Below the pieces are notes generated by a model. The model was given only the letters and a program-made list of their open reading frames with translations. It searched no databases and was not told the origin of the DNA. Shown in pieces: positions 31,814 to 44,790 of a stretch of DNA of 64,000 bases (position 1 is its first letter; each line of letters starts with the position of its first letter). A program made the translations under genes and the position numbers. This DNA is from Trametopsis cervina (Eukaryota; Basidiomycota; Agaricomycetes; Polyporales; Irpicaceae): assembly GCA_022385755.1 (NCBI GenBank), contig MU278380.1, forward strand, positions 62,001-126,000, given 5' to 3'.

Positions 31814-34358
31814 ATGTCCTGGCCGACGAGATCTCTCAGTGTTTTTGCCACTGCGGTGCTGCTGCTTCTGCAGACGCATGCAGCACCAACAGACCGTACG
31901 TCCGTATTGTCCCTATGAAAGAAGCGTCTGATTGTACCCCTAGTTCCCTCCGCCGCGTCGTTATACGTCCGTAGTATTCCTGACCTTCACGGGAATGATG
32001 AGCACCCATTGCACATATATGCGGGGTATCTGCCCTCCGACCCCGCAGCTTCCACGAGTCCGGCAGCTGCTGTCACCGCTCATCTTTACTTCATAATGGT
32101 AAAGGCGAGACGGACGGCAGACAAGGAGCGGCTCATGTTCTGGTTTAATGTAAGCTTCTACACAGCCTGTATGCATCTGAATAATGAACGGTATACAGGG
32201 TGGACCCGGTTGTTCCTCGTTTGATGGTCTGATGATGGAAGTAGGGCCCTGGCGATTGGATGGTAAAGGAGGGCTTGAGAGGGTCGAAGGGGGCTGGGAA
32301 GAGTACACGACCATGGTATACAGTGCGTGCTTTTATGCATTTTCGCTGAAATTATTGACATTGATAAACTCCCGCTAGTCGACCAACCCGCCGGAACTGG
32401 GTTCTCCTATACCGCATCCAACAAGTACCTGCATGAGCTTCCGGAAGTACGCGATTTCGGCTCGTTCATTTGCGGGTTTCCGCACTAAATGCCTACTTCT
32501 AGGCCTCGGACCACATCATCCAATTCCTGCGAAACTTCTATACGGTATTCCCAGAATATTCAACACTAGACGTAAGTGTAACATTTATCAAGGTCTGGTG
32601 TCGACCTCACCAAAGTTCGCGCCCTTAGACTTACTTGGGAGGAGAGAGCTATGCTGGACAATATATTCCATACTTCGGCGCGTATACACCAGTACACTCT
32701 GATAGTCGAATACCCCAGCTAACTCTATGCCATATAGCTAATGCCATATTGAACTCAGACCTCGGTCTCCCGTTAAAGGGTATAGCTATTGGTAATGGGT
32801 GGATAGACTCGCATACACAATACCCTGCCTACGTTGAGTATGCCTTAAAACATGGGATACTCACAGCAGGAACCGAGGTGCGCCTTCGTTTGTCAACCTC
32901 TTACCCACCGTTTTAATATCTTTCTAGGATTATAGGCGGGCCAAGTCAGTCACAGACGAATGCGTATCGAGGTTATCAGGTTACACGGATATATATCCTG
33001 TACACGACGACTACTGTGAGACTGTAATGGAAAGCGTCATTGCGGGCAAGTCACAAGTGTGCGTCTTTATCCCATTGCGTGAGGCGTGTGCACGTTTGTG
33101 CATTCAAGGCACTGACCGAACGTCTCTGCCACATAGCATGGACGGAGAGCTGAAATGTTTGAACATGTACGATGTACGCTTGTACGACAAGAGCCCTGAC
33201 TGCGGCATGAACTGGCCCCCGGATCTTCAGCACATGTACACTTACCTCCGTGTAGGTTCGCTCCTCTAGCTTTTGTCGCTGCACTCTAATGACGGGGAAC
33301 CTTACAGCGGCGAGAGGTCGTCTCAGCCATTCATGCCACAGACGCACCTTCACAGTGGCAGGAATGTAACAGGAATATCCACAGAAACTTCAACACCAAG
33401 CATTCCAACTCATCAATAACATTGCTTCCGAAAGTTCTGGAGAAGATACCTTTGTTGCTGTTTGCTGGTGATCAGGACCTCATTTGCAATTACGTCGGAA
33501 TTGAGAACCTCATTGCGGGCTTGACTTGGAACGGCCAAACTGGTCTTGGAGTGAGTTGTTACAACCAGTTCCACTGCTATAATGCAGGTTTGTTGACTAC
33601 TCATAGACCGTGCAAACACAATCATGGTCGGTTGGCGGTGCTCCAGCGGGCACATGGGTATCATCCAGGAACCTAACATATGTCAAGGTGCGCAGCCAAT
33701 ATGCAGGCATCAACTCCCAGTCCCAGACTTAGTCTGTAATATTAGATATTCAATGCATCGCATATGGCTGGATTTGATGTTCCCAACGTCACGCACGACA
33801 TGATACTGCGGTTCATGGGCGTCAACTTCTCCGCCATCGCCAGTCCGGAGGGTTCTGCACGGTTGCCCAGTGCACTGGGTGACAACGCTAAGCCGCTCCC
33901 GGTTGCACTGGATGCGGCACCTACGGCGCCGCCTAGCAGCGGTAAGCCACCGCAGCAAGAAAAGGCCATGTGGGAGGGTGCGTAGCCTATCTTGCACATT
34001 ACATTGCGCATATTTACTCGTCCGCCTGACGTGCACAGCATACTACAACGCCGGCTCAGCAGCCATCGTTCTCGTTCTCATTGCACTGTCCATCGGAGGC
34101 TTCCTGTGGTGGCGGCGCTGGCGGAGTCGTAGGGCTGGCGGTCTCCTCAAGTCTCCTCGCTCGCAAGGCGGCTTCGAGGAAGCGATACCGTTGAGAGAGA
34201 ATGGTGATTCCCACTACGCCGATCGTGAAGACTACGAGACAACAGACGATACGCGGTCGCGGAAGGGGAAAGAGCGGGCAACGGCGTTGACTCCTCAAGA
34301 GACCATATTCACGGTGGATGATGACAGTGACGATGAGACGCGCGTCGGGAAAAGCTGA
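31814..34358 (+). CDS. KEX1: Kex1-type serine carboxypeptidase, Golgi membrane bound
   Basis: Peptidase family S10 enzyme that trims C-terminal Lys/Arg after Kex2 cleavage in the late Golgi. Signal peptide [20 protein letters not shown]; exon 2 begins [20 protein letters not shown], then MFWFN joined to [36 protein letters not shown], and the nucleophile exon [16 protein letters not shown] (GESYAG). The acid site is in [20 protein letters not shown] and the catalytic His in [21 protein letters not shown] linker precedes one transmembrane helix, [20 protein letters not shown], and an acidic cytosolic tail ending [13 protein letters not shown]. This membrane anchor and tail separate Kex1 from vacuolar carboxypeptidase Y. 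More than ten introns, several very short exons. All three catalytic residues are intact. Confidence 0.93.
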
Positions 34359-34569
34359 GTATGGCATCATTCTGCCATAAGATTCCGTTCTAGGAGTGGA
34401 CTTTCGTTCATACATCCCGCGGTACCATTTCCGCGTTATTAGTTTCAAGTCTTATTTATTCGGTCAGCAGGTATAGCACACTTCGTTCTAAATTACAACA
34501 GAGCTTTTCAACACACACGACTAGTCCCACACAGAGATATACAGGAATTTGACGACAGCAGACAGTTTT

Positions 34570-35938
34570 CTAACCCACGCGGTACACAATCTTCTGCCCG
34601 CTGAGCTTCCCCTCGCGCTGGAATTGCAGTCCATCCTTTATGGCTTCCAGTCCTCCCTGCCACCGCTTTATTTTGTTGTGTCTCACAACTCCCGCATTGA
34701 TCAGGTCAGGAAGCTTCTTCAAGAACTGAGCGATGTGAGCGCGGTCCTCGTTTGACGCGGGGTAGAAGGTTCCCAATGTGAACTCCTTGCCGAGAGCAGT
34801 GTAGATCAACGTGTCTTCATAATGAAAGGTCAGTATTTTCTCCGCATGTATCGTGATCACACTTGACTTACGCTGAATAGTGACGTCCGACCTCAGCTTG
34901 ATGGCTTCCTCTTCTGGTTTCTGGAGGACGATGATCTTGCCAGGTCCGTCCGCCAGAGAACGGACGACCAAGCTTTGTGTCTCTGCAGAGGAGATGGTGT
35001 CGAGGGCAAGGTGAAGACTGTTCTTTGTCGCCGCCTTGATCTTCTCAACGACTTGCGGGTCCTTGTACTGCAGAATAAGACGTCAGACGTGAACATCGTT
35101 CGATTGAGAATGTGAGCGATCTAGCTGGGAACATACATCGAAGACAGCGTCTGCGCCCTTGTTTTTAACCAGGTCGTGGTTGTGGGGCGACGCAACCGAC
35201 ACCACCTTGTAGCCAGCGACGTGAGCAAGCTGCACAGCGTAAACGCCAACAGAAGCTGAATAAGAGGTACGACGTCAAAAGCCAGTCTGCGCTATATTTT
35301 ACAGCAGTCACTTACTGCTTCCGCCATAGACAAATATCCATTCTTCACGCTTGACCTTCTTCGGCGGCTCCACCAAACCCAAACGGCCAGGGTGGAACAG
35401 CGCCTGGACAGCCGTCCAGAACCTAAGTCACATGAGATGGGGTGAGAACTCAATCATACGATATCGTAATAGTCGTGCTCACGCGCAGCCGAGGGTAGCA
35501 GACTCCTCGTTACTTATCTCGTCGCTGGGGACCTTCCAAGCCAAGTCCTCCGGCGCCTTCACATACTCAGCAAACGCCCCACGGTCGGTGTAGGTGCCGC
35601 CATGCGCGAACCCTGCGACGTGGTCGGCGAAGGCGAACTTGCTGACTTTGCTACCACGCTTGACGACGTGACCAGACCAGTCGCACCCAAGAATAGTGCC
35701 GGGGTTTCCGACGAGGTCGACGTCTAGTTGAATGGGAAGGGGCTAGTAAGGCTGACTGATTCTAATTACATGTCATGGAAGAGGACGTACGTTGCCAGTC
35801 TGTGGGGTTCTGCGCAACAGCAGCGACCTTGACGAGAATCTCGTCGTCGGCAAGGGTGGGCACTGGGACGTCCTCGACCGCTATAACACCCTTCTCCTTG
35901 ACGACAACGGCCTTCATGGTTGGCGGGATGATAGACAT
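34570..35938 (-). CDS. ToxD/trans-enoyl-reductase-like MDR oxidoreductase
   Basis: NADPH-dependent quinone/enoyl reductase-like medium-chain dehydrogenase without zinc ligands. Starts MSIIPPTMKAVVVKEKGVIA, continues VAAVAQNPTDWQ, VDLVGNPGTILGCDWSGHVV, FAHGGTYTDRGAFAEYVKAP, FWTAVQALFHPGRLGLVEPP, EWIFVYGGSSSVGVYAVQLA (NADPH-binding), YKVVSVASPHNHDLVKNKGA, then EFTLGTFYPASNEDRAHIAQ and a C-terminal QREGKLSGQKIVYRVG. The pattern NPTDW and the family-wide C-terminal GKLSGQKIVY match the fungal ToxD-like/stand-alone enoyl reductase group. No polyketide synthase or other biosynthetic gene lies nearby, so a secondary-metabolite role is not supported. About five introns. Tail-to-tail with KEX1. Confidence 0.85.
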
Positions 35939-36744
35939 GGTGGGCTACTATTTGTTAGTAGGCTGGTGCGCACCGGCAAAGTAATTGTAGAGGGGCAAGG
36001 TCTGGGAAGGGTGGAGATTTGCCATGGACCTCTTTATACCCGTACCTACACAGCTGCCGACAGAGTTCTATGTGGTTGGGGTCATCAGGCCTCCCATTCA
36101 TTGTATCATGCTGGGCTTCCGCAGAGACGGCAAGCGCTCAGACAAGAATCACGATAGAACGTCCTGGTGTTCTTGTTGGGGACGAATATATGGGCGTCTT
36201 AGATCGTCGGAGGGCTATAGAGGCTGTAAACCGCGTTATAAATACTCAAAAATTGCATAGAATATTGCGTGAAGGCGTTCTCTATCCAATGTCCAAGCAA
36301 TGTTTATGTTTGCGAAGTTCTGGGTGAGTTATTGCGGAATCTATCCTCAGCGCGCTCGCGATAGGCGCGCCGAATTCACAGTCTTCAACGATCTTTGACC
36401 TCGGACCCACGTAGCACGACTGCCCCGTCCCCAACAAATCCACCAGACTTTGACCGTTCTTTTGCCTCGTTATCGCCAATAGGATTCCGGCATGAGCGGA
36501 GCGCGTTCCGCCGTCAACCATTTGGCACGAGTTAGACGACTTGTACGCGTGTATGCGCGGTCTGGTGCATGGTAATGGCGTATTCACATGATTGGAGCTG
36601 TGAGAGCGAAGAACCGGAAACTGGTCGCGAAGGCTTCCAGAAAACAATAGTAATAATACTAGCGATATAAGGATAACAGGTCGTATTCGCACACGATACG
36701 TCCGGCGTGCTAGGTGCAAGAAATATTCTAAGCAGTCCATAGCT
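35939..36744. other. Upstream region of the ToxD-like gene
   Basis: Contains the TATA-like element listed separately and no convincing gene. A minus-strand open frame of 152 codons (36282-36740) has one hydrophobic segment, RPVILISLVLLLLFSGSL, but no recognised homology; it is not called. Confidence 0.4.
36033..36038 (-). promoter_or_regulatory. TATA box of the ToxD-like gene
   Basis: TATAAA on the minus strand (context GGTATAAAGAGG), about 95 bp upstream of the start codon at 35938. Confidence 0.5.
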
Positions 36745-37563
36745 CTAAGCGAAGGCGTCGGACTTCAGCCACTGGTAGGCGGTAAAGGTAGCACCTCCCA
36801 TGACCAATCCTACGAAGAACAGATAATTAGCCCCATGCCGTGACAAAACGGCAAATCCCACACTCACCGAAGAGAGCACCCATATTGGCCAGTGTGCTGA
36901 CTATGCTGATCCGCTATAGGTATTAAGAGTGAGCGAATGAATACATGTGTAGTCGTGGTCAAGCAAACCTTCGCAGCGTCCCCGGTCGTATAGCCAAGAG
37001 TGTAGAAAATACGCCCGACGGACCAGAAGCCGCACAATGCGGCAGCTGTCAGAGGGTATTTCAACCCTATGACCAGTGTGCTAAGGGCAAGCACGTGAAG
37101 TCAGTGCATATCCAATGTAGCCCGTTCAAATTAAACCGGTCGTTACCTAACGTAGATTTGCGGCAGAAATTCCAGTGTGTTCTGGTGAGCACCTAACATT
37201 GATGTGAGCCTCAGCGAAACGAAGAAATACGAGTCAAGGCCGCCTTACGCTGTGCGCAGTTGAAAATTTGTGCCTCCTTAGAGAGAGCAGCTTCTGCCTT
37301 CTCCGCGTACACTGATGAAAATAAGAGTGTGAGTAGTAGACAACATGAACAGCCTGAAAGAGCGCACGCTGGGGGTACGGGATTTTGGCACGCTTTCGGG
37401 TCACTTCAACATTATATGTCTGATAAACCGTCACCCAGAAGGTGGATACAACCGCCGCAACGACGTATGAGTATCTGAAACGTAGATGAGCAGTGAGACC
37501 AGGGTTCACATGCAGTATGTTCCGATAGACTCACCCCTTGGGCAAGAAGTCTGGCATGGACAT
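36745..37563 (-). CDS. Microsomal glutathione S-transferase 3-like MAPEG protein
   Basis: Membrane-associated MAPEG protein with glutathione transferase/peroxidase-type activity in microsomal or outer mitochondrial membranes. Exons on the minus strand: MSMPDFLPKG, YSYVVAAVVSTFWVTVYQTY then NVEVTRKRAKIPYPQ, AEKAEAALSKEAQIFNCAQ, the signature RAHQNTLEFLPQIYV, TLVIGLKYPLTAAALCGFWS with VGRIFYTLGYTTGDAAK, RISIVSTLANMGALFG and LVMGGATFTAYQWLKSDAFA. The FNC-QRAHQNTLE and GRIFYTLGYTTGD motifs match MGST3. Four helices are expected and seen. Five or more introns in 820 bp. A TATA box sits about 85 bp upstream. Confidence 0.9.
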
Positions 37564-38419
37564 ATTAGACGTAGTATAGCGCGACTGTAGTAGTAAGTAA
37601 AATCAGAGATGTTGTGGATATCATATCACACAGCGCAACACCTGCCTTTATACCTGCACGATTCCCGAAAAACCGGGATCGGTATCAAAAATTCGGAATT
37701 CTCAGGTTCTGCATACGTGGTGTGCCAACATGTGCCTCACGACGCGCAACACTGCGGCTGCGCGCGGCAGAGCATGACCTCCAATACGCGTGACGTCACG
37801 CGTTCAAGTTCTCCGGTTTGCACGCAGTTGAGCTTGGCCAGCCGCGGCGCAGGTCTTCAAGCTTCAAGTGCCAAAGCAATGGTGGTAGCAACTATTGTTC
37901 CCGTTTATTTACTGTGCAACTCTGTGCTGTAAACATAAGTCACAAGCCTTGCAAGTCCTTATCATCATGCTCTATGAGCAGGGTCATAAGCTGTGAGTCA
38001 TCACCGAGAAATTCATGGGTACCGAGCTCTTCATCAAATAGATTATCCAGTCTATAACCGGTCTCGTAAAATGCATGGTGAGAATTCTCTGGCAGCAGCA
38101 GGCCATATTATCATTGCTCTGGCTACAACTTGATGAGAACCGCCGGGGTTTTCTTGCCGCATCTGCATGCATTACGTTGACATTGTCAAGGTATGACTTA
38201 CGCGTGGTCTGAGAGTCAAGAGGTCAAACAGCCCTATAACAGCTTCGTGTTTCAAAACCCCGCCAGTATGTCTCAGCATCGCCACGCTGGATCAATGTCG
38301 AAGGGAAATGCGCCGAACCCACGCAACGTGACTGCACCTGGTGGCAATGGTATATTCCGTCTCTAGATATGATGCAGGTGTAAGTAGGCTACAAGTCATA
38401 AATACCAGCTACCCTTGAT
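37564..38419. other. Intergenic region with MGST3 promoter
   Basis: Holds a TATAAA on the minus strand at 37648-37653, about 85 bp upstream of the MGST3-like start. The remainder up to the SWA2 3' end has no recognised gene. Confidence 0.45.
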
Positions 38420-41324
38420 CTAAGGCTTGAAAGAATTCCATGCTTCGTTTAATGCTCCAAACACTCCATTTGCGATCATGCGTTGTTCCACTGTCGTGTT
38501 GTTGACGTTCAACTAGGACCATATTCGCCGCGTCAGCACGCATAAGAATAACGGTAGGCTTAAGGCACACCTTGTCTGGGTGAAGCTTCGCAATAGCTTT
38601 CGTGTACCGGATTTTCACCTGCGCAGGGGTCACCAGCTCGTGCATCCCCACTTTCTGCAACCCAAGCTCAGGCCAGAGGACCGTGTCCAGACTTGCAATG
38701 AGCGCTCGAAGATTTGTCTCCTTCCCGCCTTTCCAAGCAATAAGCTTGGCGTCAACTGCGTCCTTCAGCGCGTGTTTCTCCTGGTCTTCGGCCTCAGCAG
38801 CCTGGTTCGCTTCGCGTACGCGGTTGAGTGCTTCGGACGGCGGAGTTGCGCGCAGCGACACTGGCTTGGGTTTTGGCTGCGGCTTTGGCTTTGGCTTGGG
38901 GGGAGCCGCAGTGCGCGACGCGGAGGCCGCAGTTGTACCAGCGTCGTTCGTGGTGAGCATTCGGCGACATCTTCCTGCGGCTTTGAGGGCATCACTTCGA
39001 GCTTTCACCGCGAAGTCAGTAGCGATGATGGTCTCCCAATCCGACTTGGCAGACTCCCATTTCTCCCGTCCCTCATAAGCCTCAGCTCGCCTGCGTAGCG
39101 CCTTCGTGTATGCATCAGCCAAATCCACGCCAGCTCCTTCCTCCTCTTTTGTGACCTTAGCTTCTCGAGCAGGATGGTAGGAGGCCCCAATGATCTTCAA
39201 GACTCTCGTACAGTCCTCAACGGCACCTGTGTGGTCTCCCGTTTTTATGCGAGTGAGAGCACGATTGTTATACAGTGGAACGAGAAGAAGATGTGAGTCG
39301 GGAAGCGCGGCGATAGCATATGAGTACGCGGTTTCTGCCTCAGCATAGCGTCCCAGCTTGTACATCTCGGTACCCGTGGCTTTGTGCTTAGCGGAAGTGG
39401 CCATTTCTGAAGAACTGGCGGAGACACACTTTCGCTGTACCAAAGGGGCAGGGGCTGATGCAGCCCCCCGAGCAGGTGACGGCTTGTTCTCGGACACAGG
39501 AGGAGCTTGGGTGCGAGCCGGGGTTTTCCTCCGATAAGGCGACACATACACTTTCGGACTCTCGCCACCCAGCAAATCATCCGTCTTCGCTCTGCTAACC
39601 GGCGTTTCTTTGGGTGTAGGCTGGACGACGGCAGGTTTCTGTTCTAGCGGACGCTGGGTGCGCGGCTGTTCGGATGGATGGGGAGGTAGAACATCGTCGT
39701 CGTGATCATCTACAAAACCACCTGCGGGCGCAGGGTCGTCCTGCCATTCAGCTTGCACATCCACGGGAGCATCCGTCATCCACTTCGGTCGTCCGTCCCT
39801 GCCTTCTGGCCTTGGCCGCACGCCCGACGGAGAGCCGGAAGACGACGCGCTGATGACAGCACGCTCCTCATACGCCTTCTGTGCCTTTTCTTTCCCCTCC
39901 TTCCAAAGAGCATTCGCACGGTTGAATATGCTTAACCCTATGGTACTAGCCTGTGCAAGCAGCTCATTGGCCTGGTTCTGGATGTTCTTCTGGCTGTCAG
40001 CCGGGCTGTGAGAGTCGGCGCGTGATGGTGGTTCACGTAGTCTGTCGCGGCGCGGAGGTATGCGCTGGCGCGGTGGAGGGCTATCTTCTTCGCGACGTTC
40101 GACTGCATCTGGGAACCGGTCGTCGTCGCGTCTGTTGGGCCGCCTTCCTTGCGAGGATACGGGACGCGACTCTGCTCCAGCTCCGTTTGATAGTAATGTC
40201 TCGAGGGCGGCCTGAACATCCAGTCCGGATTCGGTAGCGGCAAGAGCGACACGAGCTTGCTGAACGGAGAATCCCATTTCCACGATCTGACCCAAGATAT
40301 GAGGTGGAGGGGACACTGCACGCGAGGGAGGTCCGCGTGAAGGCGCTTCGTCAGAAGGTGGCCGGGGAGAAGGGGTGACCCTTGCACGAGTTGCACGCTA
40401 GATTCGATTAAGAATCCAATAGCATGCAAAGTATTCAGCACGTACAGACTTAGGTGCCTTCGGCTGCACAGGCTTCCCTAGCACGCCCAATATATCATCC
40501 TCGTCTCCTGACCGATCATCTAGCAGACCATCCTCCCGGTCACCGAAGTCGAAGCTACCAGACGGTGAAGCTCGGCCGTTGTATGCCGCGGGCGAGGCGC
40601 GTGCCGCTGGTGCAGTGCTGGAGGCGAAGTCGTCTATATCCCACAATGACCCAGTGGCCCCCGCGGATGGAGCTGCTGCAGGAGCGGGTTTGGAAACAAA
40701 ATCTTCAAGACCCCAGTCATCATCCTGGACTACTGTGACTTTCGAGGTCGAGATTGGTGGTGCGGCGGGTTTGACGGAATCAAACACCCAGTCATCCTGC
40801 TGCGGAGGTTTGGGGGATACGGATGTTGTTCGTGTACCTGTAAAGCTCGAGCTTCCCAGCGCGTCCAAGCCAGACCAGGCGGAGTCCGGTACTGCACTAG
40901 GTGCTAAACGATGATTCGAGCTGGCTGATTGTTGTCCAAGCCTCTGCTTCTCAGCAAGAGCTGCCCGCTGTGCAATGGTGAGATTTCCGCTGGTCGCGTT
41001 CGATCCAGAGGTGCCAGAGAACAGGTCAGCGAACGCGTCTCCCCCACTGCTGTTGGCCTTCTGAACAGGCTTTACGCTGCCGACCGAGGGTATACCACCC
41101 GTGCTTCCTGCCTTAGATATTTGTGGCGATGCGAGGTAGGAAGGCGTACTCGAACGTGTGCTGTTTGAGCTCGAAGCGGCAAGCATGGAGAAAACATCGT
41201 TCTGAGGTTGTCGTTGCGGCTGCTGCGTCGTAGCCGAGACAGAACCGAGTGTACGCGGTTGGGTCGGCTGAGCTGGTTTGCTTGGCGCGGTTGAGTTCCA
41301 GAGATCCGCAAATGAATCAGCCAT
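38420..41324 (-). CDS. SWA2: Auxilin/Swa2-type clathrin-uncoating J protein
   Basis: Cochaperone that recruits Hsp70 to strip clathrin coats from vesicles. N-terminal region (MADSFADLWNSTAPSKPAQP..., with FADLF and several W/D-F/L-type clathrin or adaptor motifs such as DDWVFDSV and DDDWGLEDFV) is disordered. A UBA domain follows: ILGQIVEMGFSVQQARVALA, then GLDVQAALETLLSNG. After another disordered region comes a TPR domain, AKHKATGTEMYKLGRYAEAE and LYNNRALTRIKTGDHTGAVE. The C-terminal J domain reads LWPELGLQKVGMHELVTPAQ, YTKAIAKLHPDKV (HPD intact), and after the last intron VEQRMIANGVFGALNEAWNS-FKP. The UBA-TPR-J order is that of yeast Swa2. Two introns, total about 900 residues, longer than the yeast protein because of linkers. 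Confidence 0.93.
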
Positions 41325-41673
41325 ATCGGTAGTCCAGCTACAATCCCAAGATGATAAAGAAAGAGAGAGAAATCAGAAATGGAGGAAAGAGCTAGACACA
41401 AGAGCGTGGCTGTCCACAAATGAGAGGAACTTCAAGAAAGGACGATCAATCCAGCTGAAGGGTAACTAGCCTGCGTACGGATCTACGGGCGATCTGGTAA
41501 GAAGCCTGGTGATGGGATAACCTTAGCTTGCTTACGCTGGTAAGTAATTCTGATTACTGGGTAAGTAGGCGACCTTTACTTGTGCAATTGCTCTGCCACC
41601 ACTTCGTTCGCCTTGCACACACGTGGTTCCTCCTGCACCCCCTGGAAAGGCTTGCCAAAGAAAAATATCGCGG
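41325..41673. other. Divergent promoter region, SWA2/MSM1
   Basis: About 350 bp between opposite start codons; no TATA box recognised and no gene seen. Confidence 0.45.
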
Positions 41674-43697
41674 ATGCTGGGTCGTCTCCGATATGCAGTG
41701 CTCAGCTCAAGGACACATCGCCCACCCGTTTGTCGACAGCTATGTCGTGTCAGGCATTCGTCTACTCAGGTCCTGAAGGCGGACAGCAAGCCATACTACA
41801 TCACAACTCCCATATTCTATCCTAACTCAGGTGCGTCCTCAGTGCATCAAGACCTCCAACTATTAACGGCCTTATACATGTTGCAGTTCCGCATATTGGG
41901 CACCTGTATTCCATGGTTATCGCGGACATATTAGCTCGTTATGCACGCATTGCACGACCAGACCGATCGGTGCACCTCATGACAGGAACAGACGAACATG
42001 GATTCAAAATTCAGAAAGCAGCCGAAGCACGAGGCATGGACCCACTGTCGTTCTGCGACGAGCTTTCCGAACACTTCCGTGTGGGCAACCCTTCTGTATC
42101 CTCTGTTTACGAATGATACTTACCGCTTCGGACAGAACCTGGCGAAGAAGGCAAATATAAGTCACACTAGGTTCTCCAGGACCACGGAGAAGGCACATTA
42201 TGCTGCTGTTGAGCACCTTTGGGTCCGTCCGCAATACACATCGTTGTCTGCAATATTCAACTTTGATACAGAAAGGACTAGACGCCAAAGGTTTGATCTA
42301 CAAGGGAAAGCACGAAGGCTGGTACTCGATTTCGGATGAGTGCTTTTACACAGACAGTCAAATCACCAAGGTACCTGCGTCCGAACAGTCTCCTGAAGAG
42401 CATTATATCTCCACCGAAACTCGTTCAAGAGTGGAGTGGACACAGGAAGAGAACTACAAGTTCCGTCTATCAGCATTTCGGGAAAGCCTGGCAGCTCATT
42501 ATAAGGAAAACACGAACGCTATATTTCCTTCACAGTTTCACCAGGAAGTTGTCTCACTATTGTCGAGCCCCATGGACGATCTTTCTATCTCAAGGCCAAG
42601 TTCCCGGCTGACCTGGGGTGTACCAGTTCCTAACGATCCTGGACACACCATGTACGTATGGATTGATGCGTTGACTGTGTACCTGTCTGCGGTAGACTAT
42701 CCCTGGCCTTCCGTTGAAGAAGGTCGTGAGCGAGGCTGGTCGCCCAACATACAAGTTATCGGCAAAGACATTCTCCGGTAAGCTGAACACGTTTTACTCC
42801 ACCAGGGACGTACGTTGATGTCATATCTTCCGCAGTTTCCATGCTGTATACTTCCCGGCGATGCTGCAAGCTCTGGGGCTACCTCTCACGAAGCAACTGT
42901 TGACCCATTCTCACTGGACGGTCGAACAGCGCAAGATGTCGAAATCCGTGGGTAACGTGGCTGACCCTATTGAAGCTATTGATGAATATGGACTTGACGT
43001 TGTTCGTTACTATCTTGCTCGCGTTGGTGGCAGATTCAAGGACGACGTTGGTACGTGGTAGTTGTCCAGTTGAACGGGATGTAATGTGCGTCTGATATGT
43101 GCCCTAGATTGGTCTCGCGATCAGCTGGAAAAGCACTCGAGAGAGATTATGTCCTTGTTCGGGAACCTCTACCTTCGTGTAACCTCGAAGAAGATTCAAG
43201 AGCGAGTTGAAGGCGCAGAAAGTCTATCGGTAGTGGACATTGTAAGACGTGCTCCGGATGGCAGCACCCTACGAGACCTCTTGTATGCGATTGGGGGTCT
43301 AAACGAGCTTTTCCAAAAACGCATGCAAGGGCTACTTATAGCTGACGCTCTTGACGACATTATGCTTGTTCTCCAAAAGGTAAGGAGGATATTCAGCCGT
43401 AACTAGGGCGTTCGCTCATTTATGACTTAGGCGAACCAGCTCTTGACAGAGACGGCTCCGTGGAACAAGGCCACCAGCGCCGCCGCAGCGATTGAGGTCC
43501 GAACGACCATCTTGGAGACTCTACGCATCTGCGGGATACTTCTTCAGCCATTTATCCCGTCCAAGTCCGGTCAATTGTTGGATGCACTGGGCATCCCTGA
43601 AGACCAGCGAAACGTGCAGTTTGCAGCGTTTGGAGCCGGTTCTATTGGCACGGTCGTAGGCGGGATTCGCTTGTTCGAAATACCAAGCTCAAAATAA
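41674..43697 (+). CDS. MSM1: Mitochondrial methionyl-tRNA synthetase
   Basis: Class I aminoacyl-tRNA synthetase charging mitochondrial tRNA-Met. The N-terminus [20 protein letters not shown] is basic and acid-free (mitochondrial presequence). Catalytic domain: [13 protein letters not shown], then [20 protein letters not shown] (HIGH motif), [79 protein letters not shown] and [20 protein letters not shown] (KMSKS). The anticodon-binding helical domain follows ([20 protein letters not shown] to [20 protein letters not shown]) and the protein ends RLFEIPSSK. No zinc knuckle insertion is visible, fitting the mitochondrial type. About seven introns. Start chosen as the first ATG in frame with the presequence. 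Confidence 0.93.
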
Positions 43698-44498
43698 TTA
43701 TGATTCCTCAGTCATACTGGTGAGATGTGCATTTGCGTCCTTGTGAGATCCCCACGCCTGTCCCGGAGAACCCCGAAGTCCCTCACTGCCTCATGTAGGC
43801 GTCTTTGTCCAATATGACCCGCCCTGAACTCCATGCGCCGTTGCAATTTGTCTTGGTACTGTGGCCCTCGATGGCACCGCTGGCTCACAAATCCTTTCGT
43901 AGGCCAAACCTCGGCTAGGAGACCCCCCTTCAAGCCTATGGAATTTCTCGCTTCAGCGACCGAAGTCTAGAAGATTTCGCGGATAGTCTTCCGCCAATAA
44001 CATCAATGCATAAGACTGCTCGTTGTTGCCCGCTATTTCTGCCTCTTTACCGCGTTACAGGCCGCTGAAGAGATGTTTAGGCGCTTGCTGCGCTTCCTCA
44101 AAAAAGCCGTGTTCAGTATTCGTTGCCCTTCGTCGGCTAGCTCACCTGGCCCAACGTATTCTTTCCTCTGGCCATGTATCCAAGTACGCTTGCTTCTGAC
44201 GGCGTGTATCCTATTGTTCCTATGGCTCTCTCCCTTCGGGCGGGACTGAACGCAAGACTGACACAAGTTCGTGCCCACAAAACGGAATCAAATGAACCAC
44301 TGCCTGTCATCCTACATGGCCCATACTTTTGACCTTTTGACTCTGTGACTGGTGGCCATGTTCCTACGATGGAAGTCGTCTATTGTCGCCTCTTCATATT
44401 TATAGGGTCGTGTTCTTGGTTTCTCTCTCCAACTTGCTCTCTTCCTCGCTTTGTGTACCTTCGAAAATCCCGACAGCAATCCCTGTCCTAATTCGAAG
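43698..44498. other. Intergenic region with a core promoter at its right end
   Basis: No gene recognised. Near 44396-44403 there is a TATTTATAG-type element followed by a C/T-rich tract (about 44414-44460), the usual set-up of a basidiomycete transcription start, about 100 bp before the ATG at 44499. Confidence 0.4.
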
Positions 44499-44639
44499 AT
44501 GCCCACACAACCCAACGAACCAGCTTTATCTCCAGCGCAGATATCGCGCTACTCCTCATTGGCAAATGCCTTGAATCCGACTGCAGCGCAGGGAGCCCAA
44601 GCTCCCTCGCCACAGGCGTCCGTCACGAAGGGTTCGTAA
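44499..44639 (+). CDS. Possible small protein gene or first exon of an unrecognised gene
   Basis: A frame starting MPTQPNEPALSPAQISRYSS and continuing LANALNPTAAQGAQAPSPQA-SVTKGS follows a TATA-like box and pyrimidine-rich leader. It ends at TAA, but the sequence around the stop (GGTTC|GTAAGG) is also a good 5' splice site, so this may be exon 1 of a gene continuing toward 44860. None of the possible continuations looks conserved. No family recognised. Confidence 0.35.
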   Translation: MPTQPNEPALSPAQISRYSSLANALNPTAAQGAQAPSPQASVTKGS

Positions 44640-44790
44640 GGTCCTTGCGGCGTGACAGTATAATTTATATGTCCTGTGAGTTGCACTCCTCATCCCCTAC
44701 TCTCGACGAAGTATTCACGAGCGCGCGGTATCAGCACTCTCGACACGTGATCGAGTACGCGACCGGCGCTGGGATTCCGATGCGAGTACG

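Noticed and set aside
36282..36740. 152-codon minus-strand frame with one hydrophobic segment
   Set aside because: No signal-peptide or domain pattern beyond one helix, and no promoter or splice support; could be a real orphan but evidence is too thin.
34570..37563. A secondary-metabolite or detoxification cluster formed by the ToxD-like reductase and the MGST3-like protein
   Set aside because: No synthase, P450, transporter or regulator gene is adjacent; both are common stand-alone genes.
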